From contig CAZAOA010000019.1 in NCBI GenBank assembly GCA_964486765.1, positions 1 to 6,111 of the forward strand: 6,111 bases of DNA. The letters are read 5' to 3'. The notes below the pieces were generated by a model. That model did no database searches and was not told the DNA's origin. It worked only from the letters and a program-made list of their open reading frames with translations. Positions 4,550 to 6,111 of the stretch are shown here, piece by piece; the first letter of the stretch is position 1, and each line of letters opens with the position of its first letter. This DNA is from CAZAOA01 sp964486765 (GTDB lineage: Bacteria > Patescibacteriota > UBA1384 > XYA2-FULL-43-10). The position numbers and the translations under genes are program-made.

Positions 4550-5929
4550 TTACCAAGTTTCTCTTCGAAGCAGATCTGTAACTTGACTTGCTCCCCAGTC
4601 CAAAGCTGCGGTTGAATCCTGTTTTCCTGAAATTTTGTTTCCAATCAGTTGGTTGAATATTTCGTCTGTTTCAACTGGGAACCTGCCCTTTGTCCAAGTT
4701 GTAGCTGTTTGGGCCTGCTCTTTTCCGGGCGATGTGTCTCCTTCTCTATCTGCCAGCTTTGGCTCGAAATTACTTTTCTTACCAGCATGAGAGACGTTTA
4801 GGGTAGCTGCGTAGCTAGACGAGCTGGTAGCCATGATGCTTAGGATAGTTTTCCATGCACTCTCAGTATCAGTTGTAAGTGCTGGTACTACAAACGAGAT
4901 TGATTCGGTATAATCCGTTATATTTGTTTGAGTATCTCCGATTTGAGGTAAAGTGGCTTTTTTGTACTTGAAGTTTGGAAAAACCTGAGAGAAATAGTTT
5001 TGAAGTGACTCATAGCCAATTATCATAGCAACTTTATCTTCAGAGAATGCGGTCAAGTTGTTTGGCATGTTTTCGTTCCAGGTATAGTTCGCTGATCCTG
5101 GAGTTGAGAAACTAGTGAAAAACTCTAGTGCATTTTTGGCTGGTTCGCTGCTACCCGGAAGATTGAATGTAGCCAAGTCAATCGTTGAAGAGGTCATCTC
5201 GGTACCGTTTTGAAGCATTAGAGCATAGAGAATATCGGTCGGGTTTGCGATATTGTTAGTTTCACCAAGGGCGATAGCTGATCTGGTTATGATGTTACCA
5301 TTTTTTAAAGTAATTAATTTCGTTGCCTCAACAACCTCATTCCAGGTGATCGGTGCGTTGTTCAGTGTGCTTGAAGCAACTTTTCGAAGCTCTGAGTTAT
5401 CTGAACCCTTATGGGCGCTGTTGTACTCGTCTAGGGCTGCATCGAAGATTTTGGGATTGTAGTAGAGCATCAGGGTATTAATAGTGGGGGTTAGTGCATA
5501 GATTTGGTTGTCTATCACTCCGATCTTTTCGACTGCAGGAACGTAGTCGTTCTCTAAGTTTATTTCAGAATCTTTTATTAGTTTTTCTGAAAGAGGGGCA
5601 AGTTTGTCTTTGTGTCTATAGACCCAATCTGAGGGGATTGCCCAAACGTCAGGGCCTTCACTAGAGAGAATTGAGTTTAGTGCACTATTCTCGTAATCTT
5701 TATCCAGGGTTTTCTTTACATAGACAAATTCATAGCCTTTGACAGCCTTCTCAGCATCCTTAATAATTGGCTTCCAGACATCTTCATCATCAAAGCCCCA
5801 AATTGTGATAACCTTGGCTTCAGTTTCATCTGAACCACCAAAAAGTGAACAGCCAGAAACAGTGGTTGCGATCAGCACTAACATCAAAGATAATGCTATC
5901 GGTTTTAGATATTTGCTAATTTTAGACAT
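4550..5929 (-). CDS. Extracellular solute-binding lipoprotein (SBP_bac_1/8-like), 459 aa
   Basis: This is a surface-anchored substrate-binding protein of the ABC-importer type, closest in pattern to the carbohydrate-binding family 1 group. Residues 1-26 are a lipoprotein signal (basic start, hydrophobic LSLMLVLIA) ending in the lipobox VSGC with C27. The mature part opens with a strand motif (VITIWGFDD, 40-48). Family landmarks follow in order: EGPDVWAIP (91-99), QIYALTPTINTLMLYYNPKIF (142-162), ITWNEVVEATKLIT (194-207), FSEDKVAMIIGYE (295-307), ATLPQIGD (325-332), and a late region TKGRFPV to TDLL typical of the closing lobe. Length is normal for the family. The start is fixed by a strong Shine-Dalgarno. 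The substrate cannot be read from sequence. No permease or ATPase gene adjoins it: its partners here are galU (27 bp upstream) and a pilin-like gene (29 bp downstream), so a role other than classic import, for example in surface binding, is possible. Confidence 0.9.
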   Translation of the reverse strand: MSKISKYLKPIALSLMLVLIATTVSGCSLFGGSDETEAKVITIWGFDDEDVWKPIIKDAEKAVKGYEFVYVKKTLDKDYENSALNSILSSEGPDVWAIPSDWVYRHKDKLAPLSEKLIKDSEINLENDYVPAVEKIGVIDNQIYALTPTINTLMLYYNPKIFDAALDEYNSAHKGSDNSELRKVASSTLNNAPITWNEVVEATKLITLKNGNIITRSAIALGETNNIANPTDILYALMLQNGTEMTSSTIDLATFNLPGSSEPAKNALEFFTSFSTPGSANYTWNENMPNNLTAFSEDKVAMIIGYESLQNYFSQVFPNFKYKKATLPQIGDTQTNITDYTESISFVVPALTTDTESAWKTILSIMATSSSSYAATLNVSHAGKKSNFEPKLADREGDTSPGKEQAQTATTWTKGRFPVETDEIFNQLIGNKISGKQDSTAALDWGASQVTDLLRRETW

Positions 5930-5932
5930 GTG

Positions 5933-5939
5933 CCCTCCC
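5933..5939 (-). promoter_or_regulatory. Strong Shine-Dalgarno for the binding lipoprotein
   Basis: GGGAGGG on the minus strand is followed by CAC and then the ATG at 5929-5927. It supports this start and efficient translation, and lies in the 27-bp gap after the galU stop. Confidence 0.85.
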
Positions 5940-5956
5940 AGAGAAAATGGTTATTG

Positions 5957-6111
5957 TTATAAATCTTTTACTTTATTTTTTATAAACTTTTTGAAATCTT
6001 TGCCAATCACTTTATCTTTTAAGGCGAAATTAACATTTGTCTCAAGATAGTTTAAAACATTGCCACAGTCGTGAAAAACTGCTTCGTTCAGCCTGATAAT
6101 GTGCATCGGTT
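5957..6111 (-). CDS. galU: GalU-type UTP-glucose-1-phosphate uridylyltransferase, C-terminal 50 residues (5' end outside window)
   Basis: The minus-strand frame from base 6109 down to the TAA at 5959-5957 encodes 50 residues. It includes FHDCGNVLNYLETNVNFAL and ends FIKNKVKDL. This matches the C-terminal signature of GalU enzymes, where a DCG(N/K)-x-L-x-Y motif is followed by an amphipathic helix and a short EF-x-x-(Y/F)(L/I) tail. The reaction is glucose-1-phosphate + UTP to UDP-glucose + pyrophosphate, in the cytoplasm, supplying sugars for surface glycans or glycosylation. The catalytic nucleotide-binding domain lies beyond the window, so activity cannot be judged and a related sugar-nucleotidyltransferase is possible. 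It is 27 bp upstream of the lipoprotein gene in the same direction and probably shares a transcript with it. Confidence 0.75.
   Translation of the reverse strand, partial: PMHIIRLNEAVFHDCGNVLNYLETNVNFALKDKVIGKDFKKFIKNKVKDL

Noticed and set aside
5739..6050. 103-codon plus-strand reading frame at the right end
   Set aside because: It runs antisense to the lipoprotein signal peptide, its ribosome-binding site and the galU C-terminus, all of which are convincing.
1..6111. tRNA, rRNA or known riboswitch
   Set aside because: I found no cloverleaf with a T-loop GTTCRA signature, no rRNA-like stretch and no recognisable riboswitch core on either strand.

Overview
The window most resembles a small-genome, uncultivated bacterium of the Candidate Phyla Radiation (Patescibacteria). 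This is an inference. It rests on the gene set: a GspE/PilB ATPase, several two-helix pilin-like proteins of the kind common in those genomes, a solitary lipoprotein binding protein and a GalU end. It also rests on the AT-leaning composition and on intergenic spaces filled with short palindromes and simple AT-rich repeats. TGA appears to be a normal stop codon, because it ends two proteins exactly where their families end. I cannot place the organism below that level.

Layout: bases 1-770 (+) hold the C-terminal part of a GspE/PilB secretion or pilus ATPase. Everything else is on the minus strand and reads right to left: the last 50 residues of a GalU-type UTP-glucose-1-phosphate uridylyltransferase (5957-6111), an extracellular solute-binding lipoprotein (4550-5929), a 172-aa secreted pilin-like membrane protein (4002-4520), a 668-aa protein with a large exported region and a C-terminal pilin-like hairpin (1730-3736), a 104-aa pilin-like protein (1291-1605) and a 99-aa pilin-like protein (774-1073). 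The ATPase and the 99-aa gene converge with only 3 bp between their stop codons.

The main result is that four neighbouring genes carry the same two-helix module. All four fit [YI]-x4-Y-[LVI]-[TS]-x2-G-x17-G-x5-L-[AI], with identical spacing between the two glycines. In two genes the module stands almost alone. In one it follows a signal peptide and an acidic linker, and in one it ends a 560-residue exported region. This looks like a set of major and minor or tip subunits for a VirB2/TrbC-like surface structure, possibly with the lipoprotein as a surface partner. No VirB4, VirD4 or ABC permease gene lies inside the window, so the assembled machine is inferred, not shown.

Only the 99-aa gene has both a near-consensus promoter (TTGACA, 18 bp, TACAAT) and a strong Shine-Dalgarno, as expected for an abundant structural subunit. 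The intergenic regions at 1074-1290, 1606-1729 and 3737-4001 hold inverted repeats, including a 25-bp pair bracketing the 104-aa gene and an interlocked pair of stems at 3888-3927.
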